Shown piece after piece: positions 8,729-17,653 of a stretch of DNA of 64,000 bases. Source of the stretch: Herbaspirillum rhizosphaerae (lineage in GTDB: Bacteria > Pseudomonadota > Gammaproteobacteria > Burkholderiales > Burkholderiaceae_D); contig NZ_LFLU01000021.1 of NCBI RefSeq assembly GCF_001189965.1, positions 21,833 to 85,832 of the forward strand, given 5' to 3'. Numbering within the stretch: position 1 is the stretch's first letter; every line of letters begins with the position of its first letter. The translations under genes and the position numbers were made by a program. The notes below the pieces were generated by a model, which saw only the letters and a list, made by a program, of their open reading frames with translations, searched no databases and had not been told where the DNA came from.

Positions 8729-9724
8729 CTATGCCTTATGAATGTAATTCAGCGGCAACTGATTAATCTCATCGAGATTGTCTTTTACCCAGCGAATCGT
8801 CGCATCTATACCCTGTTCGAAACTGACTGCCTCAACCCAGCCCAATTCGGTCTTGGCCTTGGTCGAATCCATCAGGTAGGCCTGGTCTTTTCCGGCCCGG
8901 TCCGGCGCGACTTCCGCCAATGCATCAAAGGGTACGCCGATTCGCTCGCAGATGATTTCGACAACCTTGCGAATGCTCATGAAACGATCCGAAGAGAAGT
9001 GATAAATCTCTCCCGGATTGCCGTCGGCGGCGGCGCGCATGATACCGTCGGCCACATCGTCAGCCGCGATGAAAGCACGCACCGCAGTACCGCCGCCATG
9101 CAATTGCAGCTTGCGGCCGGTCAATGCATAAATGATGGTGCGCGGTACGATGCGGTACAACTGCTGACCCGGGCCATAAAAATTGGCATAGCGGGTGAAC
9201 ACCACCGGAAAACCGTAATTCTGATGAAACGCGCGCAGACTCATATCGATGGCCGCATGCGACACCGCATACGGCGTGCTCGGCAAATACTGCCAGCTTT
9301 CAGGAATCACGCTGTCCTGGCTGCCGTAGACTTCCGGCGTCGAAATGCGGACATAACGCTGCAACCAGTCATAGCGACGCAAACGATCATGCAAACGCAC
9401 CTTGGCGATAATGTTCGTGTTGTACCACTGCGCCGGATCCTGCCAGCTTTCCGCAACCATGCCCTGCCCGGCGAAATCGACGATCACCTCGGGCCGGAAC
9501 TGCTCCAGCACCCCGAGAATCTTGTCCAGATCGTGATTGATGTCGGCCTGGTAAAACGTATAGCGACTGCTGTTCGGAGATTGCTTGTAGGGCAGGAAAA
9601 TATCCGAACCCTCCGGGGAACGGTTGAATCCGACTACTTCCGCACCATCTGCCAGCGCCCGGGCAACGAACGCTGCTCCCGCAAAAGAATTACTACCTAA
9701 GACCGCAAAACGTTCAAACTTCAT
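8729..9724 (-). CDS. RmlB-like extended SDR with altered active-site and nucleotide-binding motifs
   Basis: A 331-residue protein related to dTDP-glucose 4,6-dehydratase. The ATG at 9724 shares its A with the stop codon of the isomerase gene (TGATG). STPEVYGS and YGPGQQLYRIVPR resemble the family. Two canonical elements are changed: the YxxxK pair reads YAVSH, so the lysine is histidine, and the GxxGxxG loop reads GSNSFAG. The DNA supports the His codon directly (TAT GCG GTG TCG CAT). It may bind a nucleotide sugar with altered chemistry or be catalytically impaired. Confidence 0.7.
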   Translation of the reverse strand: MKFERFAVLGSNSFAGAAFVARALADGAEVVGFNRSPEGSDIFLPYKQSPNSSRYTFYQADINHDLDKILGVLEQFRPEVIVDFAGQGMVAESWQDPAQWYNTNIIAKVRLHDRLRRYDWLQRYVRISTPEVYGSQDSVIPESWQYLPSTPYAVSHAAIDMSLRAFHQNYGFPVVFTRYANFYGPGQQLYRIVPRTIIYALTGRKLQLHGGGTAVRAFIAADDVADGIMRAAADGNPGEIYHFSSDRFMSIRKVVEIICERIGVPFDALAEVAPDRAGKDQAYLMDSTKAKTELGWVEAVSFEQGIDATIRWVKDNLDEINQLPLNYIHKA

Positions 9725-10314
9725 CACTGCGCCTCAGGCTTATTCTCACAAAGCCATTGCATGATCATATGCCCGACAATGACCTGCAAATCCTCTGAAA
9801 TCTGCATATCGTTCACATCAAAGTGAATCGGAAGGTCAGCCATTGCTTTCGCTTTGCCGCCGCTATAGCCCAGAATCGCGCAAGAGCGCACGCCCATGGC
9901 GCGAGCCTGTTCCAGCGCTTTCAGAATGTTCGGAGAATTTCCGCTGCCCGACAGAACAATCAGCAAATCCCCCTTTTGGCCTTGTACGGCCAACTGCTCG
10001 GAGTAAATGCTGTCGTAGCCGACGTCATTGGCCAGGCAGGTAATGACCGCAGCGTTAGCCGCCAGCGACAACACGCGCATGCCGCCGCCGGTGCGTTTGG
10101 CGATGCCGTAGAGGTAGTCGTTGGCCAAATGGATAGCGTTGCCCGCACTGCCGCCGTTCCCGCAAAAAAACACTTGTCGGCCGTTAGCCCAGCAATCGCG
10201 CATGTCTTCCGCCAGTTGCGCCACGCCGGACCAGTCTGCAGATGCGAGTACACCTTGCAGGCGACTCGCATAATCACTGAAAAAAGCAGTTGGTAACTTG
10301 TTGTTTTCACTCAT
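9724..10314 (-). CDS. SIS-domain phosphosugar isomerase (GmhA/DiaA-like)
   Basis: A 196-residue protein, the length of GmhA. It has the SIS phosphosugar motifs CGNGGSAGNAIHLAND near residue 50 and VLSGSGNSPNILKAL near residue 120. GmhA converts sedoheptulose 7-phosphate to a heptose phosphate; a two-subunit transketolase that could make such a substrate lies downstream in the locus. The start at 10314 overlaps the previous stop by four bases. DiaA-like and other SIS roles remain possible, so I do not assign gmhA. Confidence 0.7.
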   Translation of the reverse strand: MSENNKLPTAFFSDYASRLQGVLASADWSGVAQLAEDMRDCWANGRQVFFCGNGGSAGNAIHLANDYLYGIAKRTGGGMRVLSLAANAAVITCLANDVGYDSIYSEQLAVQGQKGDLLIVLSGSGNSPNILKALEQARAMGVRSCAILGYSGGKAKAMADLPIHFDVNDMQISEDLQVIVGHMIMQWLCENKPEAQ

Positions 10315-11261
10315 GCTGCTTTGGGAGCCAGTACGGTCTGCTCCATCCATTTCAGATTGTAGTAACGGTCTTCGTCTTTCAGTACGCCGCTGCGGTATTT
10401 CTCGATGATTTCCGTGATTGCCGTTTCAACCGATTTGGACGGCTTGAAACCGGTAGCCAGCAACTTGTCGGAGTTGACACGGTAAGAGCGCGGGTCATTC
10501 GATTCTGTAACAACGATCTCGACAGGAATATGCTTCGCAACCATTTTTGCGATATCAAGAATCGAAATATTTTCGAAGCCGGCATTATAGACACCGGTAA
10601 CTTCCGGATGGTCGATCAAATGCAGATAGACGTCGGTGATATCGTCGATATGGATGTTCGGGCGCACCTGCGCGCCGCCGAACACGGTAATCTTGCCCTT
10701 GGAGAGCGCCTGCATTGTCAGCAGATTGACGGAAACATCCAGACGCATGCGTGGCGAGTAGCCGCATACTGTCGCAGGGCGAACGATCTGCACGACCATG
10801 CGATCCTTGTAGCTCATCAGGACCGGCTCGGAAACCATCTTGGTCTTGTTGTATTCGGAGATCGGCTTGAGTTCCAGATCTTCAGTGACTTGCAACTCTT
10901 CCTTGACGCCGTAGACGCTGCCGGAAGATGCATAGATGAATTGCTTGACGCCCTTGCGAGCTGCCTTGTCAGCCAGTTGCATGGTGGCCAGTGCACTGAC
11001 TTCCCAGGTCAACTTAGGATCGAGATCGCCGCATGGGTCATTCGCCACTGAAGACAGATGGATGATCGTATCAATGCCATCGAGGGAGATCTGATCGATG
11101 TCGCGCACGTCGCCTTGCGTTACGGTCAGGTTGGCATGCGGCTCCAGATAGTTGCCGAACCACATGGTATCCAACACTTGCACTTTGTAGCCGCGTGCAA
11201 GCAATTTGGGGACCAACACTGTACCTTTGTAACCGCAACCGCCAGTAACTAAAATATTCAT
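10311..11261 (-). CDS. Extended SDR (NAD-dependent sugar epimerase/dehydratase family)
   Basis: A 316-residue protein beginning MNILVTGGCGYKGTVLVP, a Rossmann glycine motif in which a Lys precedes the last Gly. The active-site pair is intact (Y-N-K-T-K in SEYNKTK), with SSGSVYG ahead of it. It is coupled to the SIS gene by an ATGA overlap and separated from the ptmA-like gene by 81 bases, which could hold a secondary promoter. It probably acts on a nucleotide sugar; the exact reaction is not evident. Confidence 0.75.
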   Translation of the reverse strand: MNILVTGGCGYKGTVLVPKLLARGYKVQVLDTMWFGNYLEPHANLTVTQGDVRDIDQISLDGIDTIIHLSSVANDPCGDLDPKLTWEVSALATMQLADKAARKGVKQFIYASSGSVYGVKEELQVTEDLELKPISEYNKTKMVSEPVLMSYKDRMVVQIVRPATVCGYSPRMRLDVSVNLLTMQALSKGKITVFGGAQVRPNIHIDDITDVYLHLIDHPEVTGVYNAGFENISILDIAKMVAKHIPVEIVVTESNDPRSYRVNSDKLLATGFKPSKSVETAITEIIEKYRSGVLKDEDRYYNLKWMEQTVLAPKAA

Positions 11262-11342
11262 ATATGCGCGTGATTCTCTTAAAAATTAAATGGAACTGAT
11301 TGATCGTTGCCTTGAAATCGCAAATTGACCAGCATCTTTTAG

Positions 11343-12119
11343 TTATAAAGACCAACCGTCATCGACGATGATGTTTTGCCCGTTCACAAACTGCGACATG
11401 TTACTCAAGAGAAACAACAGGGCCCCCTGAAGATCCCGGGGTTCGAGCATTCCCTTGGAAAGCGAATAACTATTATATCGCACCAAAAAAGCCTCCGGCT
11501 GCGCATCCAGAATGCCGCCGGGACTAATGCAGTTGACTCTGATACCGCTACCTTTAAGGTAACTTGCCAAATATTTTGTCAAATGAATAACGGCCGACTT
11601 AATCGCCGCGTATTCCACAGGCATGGTCATGGGCGTATCGCCATAAACGTCAAATCGTGGCGCCACCACTCCATAGATGGAAGCCATATTAACGATAGAA
11701 CCTCGCCCTTGTTTCGTGAAATAGGCGGCAAATTGCTGGGATGCCAGAAAATATCCACCCAGATGCATCCCGACATTCTGATTGAAGTCGTCAAATTCGA
11801 CGTCTTCAAACTTGCGTCCGTAATGTTGATTGCGCGGGTAGGCGTTATTGACCAGAGCATCGATGCGACCATATTTTTGATGCACTGTAGCAATAAGATC
11901 CTGCAGCGATTGCCGGGACGTAATGTCGGTTTTGACAAAGTCGATCTTGGACAATGGATGACGAGACTGTTGCGACTTAACAACATCATCGCTACCGCCA
12001 CTATCCCGATCAGCAATGATCGCCACACCGCCTTGCTCAAGAATGGCATCGACGAACGAGCGCCCGATCAAACCCGCGCCTCCCGTTACCACCACCACCT
12101 GTTCTGCCAACAGCATCAT
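11343..12119 (-). CDS. ptmA: PtmA-like short-chain dehydrogenase of the legionaminic acid set
   Basis: A 258-residue classical SDR: VTGGAGLIGRSF nucleotide loop, NNAYPRN, and Tyr-x3-Lys in VEYAAIKSAVIH. It resembles Campylobacter PtmA, which accompanies legionaminic acid genes, where it is linked to supply of the GlcN precursor. Its ATG overlaps the CMP-legionaminic acid synthetase stop by four bases. The symbol is by family resemblance and context; the reaction is not provable here. Confidence 0.65.
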   Translation of the reverse strand: MMLLAEQVVVVTGGAGLIGRSFVDAILEQGGVAIIADRDSGGSDDVVKSQQSRHPLSKIDFVKTDITSRQSLQDLIATVHQKYGRIDALVNNAYPRNQHYGRKFEDVEFDDFNQNVGMHLGGYFLASQQFAAYFTKQGRGSIVNMASIYGVVAPRFDVYGDTPMTMPVEYAAIKSAVIHLTKYLASYLKGSGIRVNCISPGGILDAQPEAFLVRYNSYSLSKGMLEPRDLQGALLFLLSNMSQFVNGQNIIVDDGWSL

Positions 12120-12835
12120 GTATCTCCTTCTCCTGCCACCGCAAGACGTTCTCGCATGAGCAGCTCCACCAAACGGAAATCGAGTTCTGAATCGATATCG
12201 ATTGAACGCTCTTCAGGCATTACATGAAGACGCGTATTTCTCCGGAAAACGGAGTCGCCGTCAAACAACGCATCGCGCTGCCAGACATAAATCGAAGCGT
12301 TCATGTCGTAACACAAAGGAGCATCCTGGCGTCGCACGATACCGGTGTCCAATGGTTTAGATAAGGCAACAACCCCACGGGCATCAACTTCGACCATATT
12401 GAAATACGGAGAACGACGCGCAGGCATCGCCGTGATGACGTTCTCCACGTTCGTACTCTCCAACAAAGCCACGGCCTGCCGGATATCCTCTTCAGAACGC
12501 AAGGGCGACGTCGCGTCCAGATCGACCAGCGTAGAAAATTGTCTTCCGGACAGACGCTCCACCTCCGACACGCAATGCCGGATAACCGGCAACTTGGCTG
12601 CCGTATCAGTGGCAAGCTCGGCCGGACGCGAGATCAGGTAGTCGACGCCGGCAACACGCGCAGCATCCAGGATCAACTCGGAGTCGCTGCTCACGGCAAT
12701 CACGTCAAACAAGCCGCTGCGCCGCGCCTGCTCGATGCTATAGGCGATCAGGGGCTTCCCGATCAAAGGACGAATATTCTTGCCTTTGACGCCCTTCGAA
12801 CCGCCGCGTGCGCAAATAGTGCAAAGACGGCTCAT
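12116..12835 (-). CDS. legF: CMP-legionaminic acid synthetase (LegF/PtmB, NeuA family)
   Basis: A 239-residue cytidylyltransferase. The NeuA/KdsB signature is at the N-terminus (CTICARGGSKGVKGKN), followed by VDLDATSPLRS. NeuA-family enzymes activate nonulosonic acids with CTP; this one sits directly with legI, legG, legB and legC homologues, so legionaminic acid is the likely substrate. The ATG at 12835 overlaps the ptmF-like stop by four bases; a start 12 bases upstream is possible but less well coupled. Confidence 0.8.
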   Translation of the reverse strand: MSRLCTICARGGSKGVKGKNIRPLIGKPLIAYSIEQARRSGLFDVIAVSSDSELILDAARVAGVDYLISRPAELATDTAAKLPVIRHCVSEVERLSGRQFSTLVDLDATSPLRSEEDIRQAVALLESTNVENVITAMPARRSPYFNMVEVDARGVVALSKPLDTGIVRRQDAPLCYDMNASIYVWQRDALFDGDSVFRRNTRLHVMPEERSIDIDSELDFRLVELLMRERLAVAGEGDT

Positions 12836-13740
12836 CGGGTCACCCATTGCCGGCTCTCTGCCGCCTGCTCGATTGCGGCGATCAGATTCACAACCTCAAG
12901 ACCTTGCTGAAACGTACAAAGCATCTCGTCGCGCCCCTCCAGCAATGCCGAATGCATTTCCCGGTAACTGTCGTCGCGTCCGCATACGATAGTTTCGCGT
13001 TGATCGTTCATGGCAACCACTCCTTTCACCAGATCTGCCTCTATCGTGCAATGGTCGGTGTTGATGACAATCGTGCGTCGCCCGACCCGATCCAGGTAAT
13101 TCATCTGCAGATTGACAACCGGACATGCAGACGTCTCCAGCAACGCCGAGAACACATCGTCGCTATCGATATCCAGCTCACTGAAGTGGCCTCCCAGCGC
13201 AGCCACCCGGCGCCAGCCGCCAAATAACCACGTTATGTAATCGAGCTCATGGCTGAGATCGCGCAGCACACCGCCGCCTTGAGCGGCACTGGCGGAATAG
13301 GAAGCGCGGTAATCGCTTTGCGGGCGCCATTGGGGAAGATATTGACCGACATAAACTTGCGCCGACAAGATGCGCTGGTCTGCCAGGAGCACTTTCAGCC
13401 GTTGCAACACAGCGTGAAACCGCAAGTTATAGGCTACGAACACCCGATGATTTATCAGCTCGGCAGCATGCGGCCGGGCGAACAACGGCTTCTCCACCAG
13501 GATATCCCCGGCGAAATCCGTCCGGTCCAGCGCCAGTAAAGTCTCGTGATGTTCTGCGGTAGGGTTGGCGATGACAACGTACTCCGGACCGTATTGAAGA
13601 GCCTCTTCAATGCTCGCGCAGCGTGCCGGCATCTCCAGTTCACGCCGGCTCACGATCATCACATCGTGCCCCAACTCCTGCAAAATACGGGCATGACGCG
13701 CACCGATCGAACCATAACCGACAACCGCGACCTTGGTCAT
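12832..13740 (-). CDS. ptmF: PtmF-like Gfo/Idh/MocA family oxidoreductase
   Basis: A 302-residue protein with an N-terminal Rossmann fold (VVGYGSIGARHARIL) and an EKPL motif near residue 93, typical of Gfo/Idh/MocA enzymes. It is linked by ATGA overlaps to ptmE-like and legF-like genes on both sides. In Campylobacter the ptmE/ptmF/ptmA/ptmB genes are part of the GDP-linked legionaminic acid pathway. The precise step of PtmF is uncertain, so the symbol rests on context. Confidence 0.65.
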   Translation of the reverse strand: MTKVAVVGYGSIGARHARILQELGHDVMIVSRRELEMPARCASIEEALQYGPEYVVIANPTAEHHETLLALDRTDFAGDILVEKPLFARPHAAELINHRVFVAYNLRFHAVLQRLKVLLADQRILSAQVYVGQYLPQWRPQSDYRASYSASAAQGGGVLRDLSHELDYITWLFGGWRRVAALGGHFSELDIDSDDVFSALLETSACPVVNLQMNYLDRVGRRTIVINTDHCTIEADLVKGVVAMNDQRETIVCGRDDSYREMHSALLEGRDEMLCTFQQGLEVVNLIAAIEQAAESRQWVTR

Positions 13741-14786
13741 GAAAACACCGATTGATACTCGCCGTTGGCGCGCTCATAGTCAGCGAGATGGCCGACATCG
13801 AGCCAATACTCCCGCACCGGGAAAACCACGGTTTCGCGTTTCTCCGCCATGAGATTTTCAAATAGCGTCGTCATGTCGAAAAAAGTGTCCGGCGCAATCA
13901 TGTCCAGCACTTCCGGCGCCAGCAAATAAATGCCGGCATTCACGAAAAAGCGCTGCACGGGTTTTTCTTCGATACCGGTAATCCGATGATTTTCAATCTT
14001 GACGACGCCGTATGGAACCTGGTGATCGTATTCCCTTACGCACATCGTCGCCGCCGCATGGTGCGTCGAATGAAACGCCAGCAACTGGCTGAAATTCACC
14101 TTCGTCAGCAAATCCCCGTTCATCACAAAAAATGGCTCGGCCGGACGCTCAGGCAAGAGACTCAGCGCTCCTGCAGTTCCCAAACGCTTGTTCTCGTGCA
14201 GATAGCGAATCTCCACACCAAAACGGGAGCCGTCCCCGAAGTAGGATTTCACAACATCGGCCATGTAGTTGACCGAAATATAGAAACGTCTGAACCCATA
14301 TTCGATGAAATTTTCAAGGATGGTTTCCAGCAGAGGTTTGTTGCCTACCTTGAGCATCGGCTTCGGACAGTCTTCCGTCAGCGGGCGCAAACGGCTGCCG
14401 AGTCCACCTGCCATCAGCACAACCCAGTTATCCTTGCTACGAGAGTGAATCAGATCATCCAGCGTATCCAGGCCGATGACGGTGCCGTCATCCTCGACCA
14501 GCGGCATATGATGCAGCCCCCGGCGTTTCATCGCTGCCAGGACCGTCTCGCGACTCATGTCAGGTCGCGCCGTATTCGGCTGTGGATTCATGATGCGCGC
14601 CACCGGCTCGGCAAAATCAATGCCCTTTAAGATGCCGCGCCGCACATCGCCATCCGTCACCGTACCTTGTAAACGCCGTTGCTCGTCAACGACCAATACG
14701 ATTTGTTTTCCGCTGCTGTCGAGCACCTGAATAGCCTCTCGTACAGAGGTATGCGGCAACACCAGCACTTCTTTCCATTTGTCCAT
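13737..14786 (-). CDS. ptmE: PtmE-like nucleotidyltransferase with N-terminal CBS domains
   Basis: A 349-residue protein: two CBS repeats (about residues 1-115) and a sugar-phosphate nucleotidyltransferase domain starting with VLMAGGLGSRLRPLTEDCPKPML near residue 124. PtmE of Campylobacter makes GDP-glucosamine for the legionaminic acid pathway, and the domain order here is the same. Its start codon shares one base with the upstream stop (TAATG). GDP rather than UDP activation is inferred from this gene. Confidence 0.75.
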   Translation of the reverse strand: MDKWKEVLVLPHTSVREAIQVLDSSGKQIVLVVDEQRRLQGTVTDGDVRRGILKGIDFAEPVARIMNPQPNTARPDMSRETVLAAMKRRGLHHMPLVEDDGTVIGLDTLDDLIHSRSKDNWVVLMAGGLGSRLRPLTEDCPKPMLKVGNKPLLETILENFIEYGFRRFYISVNYMADVVKSYFGDGSRFGVEIRYLHENKRLGTAGALSLLPERPAEPFFVMNGDLLTKVNFSQLLAFHSTHHAAATMCVREYDHQVPYGVVKIENHRITGIEEKPVQRFFVNAGIYLLAPEVLDMIAPDTFFDMTTLFENLMAEKRETVVFPVREYWLDVGHLADYERANGEYQSVFS

Positions 14787-15415
14787 TATCTGATCTCTTT
14801 AGCAGGAACGCCCGCAACCCTTACACCAGGCGGTACGTCGCGCACAACCACGGCGCCGGCGCCGACAAGGCTGTTCGCACCGATACGCACACCCTGAATC
14901 ACCGTCGCCCCGGCACCGACGTGGGCATTGTCGCCGACCTCGACGCCACCGGAAAGCACGGCCCCCGGCGCGATATGAACATGCCTGCCGATACCGCAGT
15001 CATGGTCCACCACTGCGCCGGTATTAACAATAGAATTCTCACCGACGGAACAACCCGTCTGCAGTATCGCTCCGGCCATGATTTGCACGCCTTCACCCAA
15101 TAACACGTCGTCGGCGACGACAGCAGACGGGTGGCACACATTCAGGAAGGCATATCCGATTTGCTTATAGCGCGCAAACAAATCCCGGCGACGCTCATTG
15201 CTGCCGACCGAACCGATTCCATTGACCAACACGACTTTGTCGACTGCATAAGCCTTCAGCGCATCGTCCGTACCCAATATGGGAATGCCTGCAATTGCCC
15301 CGCCCGCTTTCGCAGGATCGGGATCAGTCAACCCAAGAACGGTTGCGCCCGCCAATGCCTTCAGCAATACCCGCGCGTGCCCGCCCGCTCCCAGGATGAT
15401 GATGTCCGGAGTCAA
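14786..15415 (-). CDS. legH: NeuD/LegH-like sugar N-/O-acyltransferase
   Basis: A 209-residue left-handed beta-helix acyltransferase: N-terminal IILGAGGHARVLLKAL, then hexapeptide repeats from about residue 110 (NTGAVVDHDCGIGRHVHI, VGDNAHVGAGATV). The start is TTG, not ATG: it overlaps the legI stop as TTGA. In the GDP-linked pathway LegH acetylates the 4-amino group; position and family make it the best candidate, although NeuD-type O-acetylation cannot be excluded. Confidence 0.65.
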   Translation of the reverse strand: MTPDIIILGAGGHARVLLKALAGATVLGLTDPDPAKAGGAIAGIPILGTDDALKAYAVDKVVLVNGIGSVGSNERRRDLFARYKQIGYAFLNVCHPSAVVADDVLLGEGVQIMAGAILQTGCSVGENSIVNTGAVVDHDCGIGRHVHIAPGAVLSGGVEVGDNAHVGAGATVIQGVRIGANSLVGAGAVVVRDVPPGVRVAGVPAKEIR

Positions 15416-16491
15416 GGCTGCACCTTATCGTCGGCGCTGTAGTCGCGATCGGCGACTTTACCCAACATGCTCCAATATTGCAGGGGGCTAATCCCATCTC
15501 CCGGACGCTTGACGTCAAGGTTGTCCATCGCAAAAACCTCTCCTTGACGAATCTCGCGCGCAGCGACCAGACTCTTGCGCGCAATTGCCCGATTCTTCAA
15601 CTCGGACGGCGCTGCCTGTTTGACCGGAGAACCAAGCGCCATTTCAACCTCACGGATCGAGCGCACCATCTGCAGCAGCTCATCCGGCTCCAACGACGCC
15701 TTATGGTCCGGACCGGGCAGATTGCGGTCCGTCGTGAAATGCTTCTCGATGACCACCGCCCCCATCGCGACCGCAGCGATGGGTACCGAGATGCCGACGG
15801 TATGGTCCGAATATCCTGCAGGAAGAGAAAAAGCATTTGCCAGCGTATTCATGGCATGCAAGTTCACATCGGAAAACGGCGCAGGGTATTCAGTCGTGCA
15901 ATGCAATAAGGTAACGTTCGCAAGTAAAGCGGAACGCCCGGCATCCGAAACATATGCCTCTTCAAATGCCGCGATGGAAGGTGCGCTTCCTGTATCGCAA
16001 TAACCGAATGCCAGCACGCTCAATGCCTGCTCGATTTCTCCCAGGGTGCTCATCCCGGTCGACAGGATAACGGGCTTGCCGGTACGTGCCGCCGCAAGCA
16101 GCAAAGGCGCATTGGTGATATCGCCGGACGGCATTTTAATGAGCGGCAAATCAAACCGGCCTGCAAGCAATGCAAGACTGTCCAGATCGAACGGCGTCGA
16201 CAGAAAATCGATGCCGTTATCCTTGCAATACGCGATCAGCGTTTCATGATCCGTGTCGCTCAATTCCAGCTTGCGGATCATTTCGTGCTGCGACTCGTCA
16301 GCATCCGTTGTCGCCCGCTGATACTGCGCCTTGGGCGCAGCACGGCTGACCAGTTTGTCGGCCTTGAATGTCTGGAATTTCACCGCATCTGCGCCAGCCT
16401 GTGCAGCCACACGCACCAATTCCCTGGCGAGTTCCAGAGAGCCGTTGTGATTGACCCCGGCTTCTGCGATGACATAGACGCGCTTATTCAT
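15412..16491 (-). CDS. legI: Legionaminic acid synthase (LegI, NeuB family)
   Basis: A 359-residue NeuB-type enzyme: TIM-barrel synthase domain (VIAEAGVNHNG at the start, KMPSGDITN, YSDHTVG, EKHFT) and a C-terminal SAF/antifreeze-like domain (from KNRAIARKSLVAA). It condenses phosphoenolpyruvate with a 6-deoxy-diacetamido-mannose to form the nonulosonic acid. The ATG at 16491 overlaps the legG end by eight bases; a TTG six bases upstream is the alternative start. Clustering with legB/C/G/F favours legionaminic over sialic acid. Confidence 0.85.
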   Translation of the reverse strand: MNKRVYVIAEAGVNHNGSLELARELVRVAAQAGADAVKFQTFKADKLVSRAAPKAQYQRATTDADESQHEMIRKLELSDTDHETLIAYCKDNGIDFLSTPFDLDSLALLAGRFDLPLIKMPSGDITNAPLLLAAARTGKPVILSTGMSTLGEIEQALSVLAFGYCDTGSAPSIAAFEEAYVSDAGRSALLANVTLLHCTTEYPAPFSDVNLHAMNTLANAFSLPAGYSDHTVGISVPIAAVAMGAVVIEKHFTTDRNLPGPDHKASLEPDELLQMVRSIREVEMALGSPVKQAAPSELKNRAIARKSLVAAREIRQGEVFAMDNLDVKRPGDGISPLQYWSMLGKVADRDYSADDKVQP

Positions 16492-17653
16492 GATCAATAT
16501 TCAATTCAAAAAAATGCTTCTTCAGGAGGGTCGAAGGCGCCGCGACAGCACAAATCGCTTCGCGTATCCGCACCGCGCTTTCACCGTCTCCATAAGGATT
16601 GACCGTCTGCGAACAATCCGCTGCCAAGGCAACTCTGATTGTGCTTTCAATGTCGGCGGCAATCGGCTTGCAATTGAATACCGAATCAGCCTGCAGCCGC
16701 CCTTTCTGACGATCGCCGATATTGACCGTCGGCTTGCCGAAGGACGGCGCCTCATACAAACCGCTGGAGGAATTTCCCACCACCGCATCCACCAGCGCCA
16801 TGGCGCTCAGGTAGCGTAATTGCCCCAGAGAGGCATAGGCCCGGGCAAACGGGCGATCCTTGACGTAGCGTTCCATCAAATCGATGATGACCTGTCCGTC
16901 GGTATCGGCATTCGGTTTGGTCATCAGAATGCCGACATCCGTTCCCAGCGCATCCAATGCCTGCAGGAGTTCTTCGAACTGCCCTGCGGCAGAGTGCTGC
17001 TCCAGCGTCACAGGATGGAAAGTCACCAGCAGATTTTTTTTCTGGAATCGATAGTCCAGCGAGGCTTCCAGTGCGGCACGATCCAGCAGACTGACTCGCT
17101 TGACATAGTCCAACCCCGGGCTGCCGACGTTGTAAATATGCGCAGGATTTTCTCCGAGCTGGCGCACTCGTCGCGCGGCATCTGCATTGGTCACAAAGTG
17201 CAGATGAGCCATCTTTGTAATGCTGTGGCGAATGGCTTCATCAAAAGCGCCCTCGGTGACGTCGCCTCCGGCAATATGCGCAATCGGGATGCGCGCGATC
17301 AACGCCGCCTGAGCGGCGGCCAGAATTTCGTAGCGATCGCCGAGGACCAGCAACATGTCCGGCTGCAAACGATCCAGAGCTTCGGCAAACCCGATAACGC
17401 CCAGCCCGATCGACTTTCCGACGCCGACAGCCGTATCGCTTGCCAGCAGCATGTCGACTTTGGCGTCAATCGCGAATCCGTCGGCTTCGATCGCGCGATA
17501 CGTCGAGCCGAATTGCGCCGACAGATGCATGCCCGTTGCGACGACCTGCAACTGCAAGTCCTGAGCCCCGGCGATTTCGCGCATGACCCAATACAACAGG
17601 CCGTAGTCGGCACGACTGCCGGTGACCACACAAATTTTCCGCTTCGCCGTCAC
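16484..17653 (-). CDS. legG: Hydrolysing NDP-sugar 2-epimerase (LegG/NeuC family)
   Basis: A 389-residue protein with the NeuC signature VTGSRADYGLLYWVM, LVLGDRYEILAAAQAA and GNSSSGLYEAPSFG. It hydrolyses and epimerises the NDP-sugar at C-2 to give the free mannose-configured substrate for LegI. The start is GTG at 17653, overlapping the legC stop as GTGA. A longer frame to 17743 exists but would overlap legC by 94 bases. Confidence 0.85.
   Translation of the reverse strand: MTAKRKICVVTGSRADYGLLYWVMREIAGAQDLQLQVVATGMHLSAQFGSTYRAIEADGFAIDAKVDMLLASDTAVGVGKSIGLGVIGFAEALDRLQPDMLLVLGDRYEILAAAQAALIARIPIAHIAGGDVTEGAFDEAIRHSITKMAHLHFVTNADAARRVRQLGENPAHIYNVGSPGLDYVKRVSLLDRAALEASLDYRFQKKNLLVTFHPVTLEQHSAAGQFEELLQALDALGTDVGILMTKPNADTDGQVIIDLMERYVKDRPFARAYASLGQLRYLSAMALVDAVVGNSSSGLYEAPSFGKPTVNIGDRQKGRLQADSVFNCKPIAADIESTIRVALAADCSQTVNPYGDGESAVRIREAICAVAAPSTLLKKHFFELNIDHE

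Noticed and set aside
9724..10314. Naming the SIS protein gmhA outright
   Set aside because: No heptose kinase, nucleotidyltransferase or GmhB is visible, and SIS families are functionally diverse.
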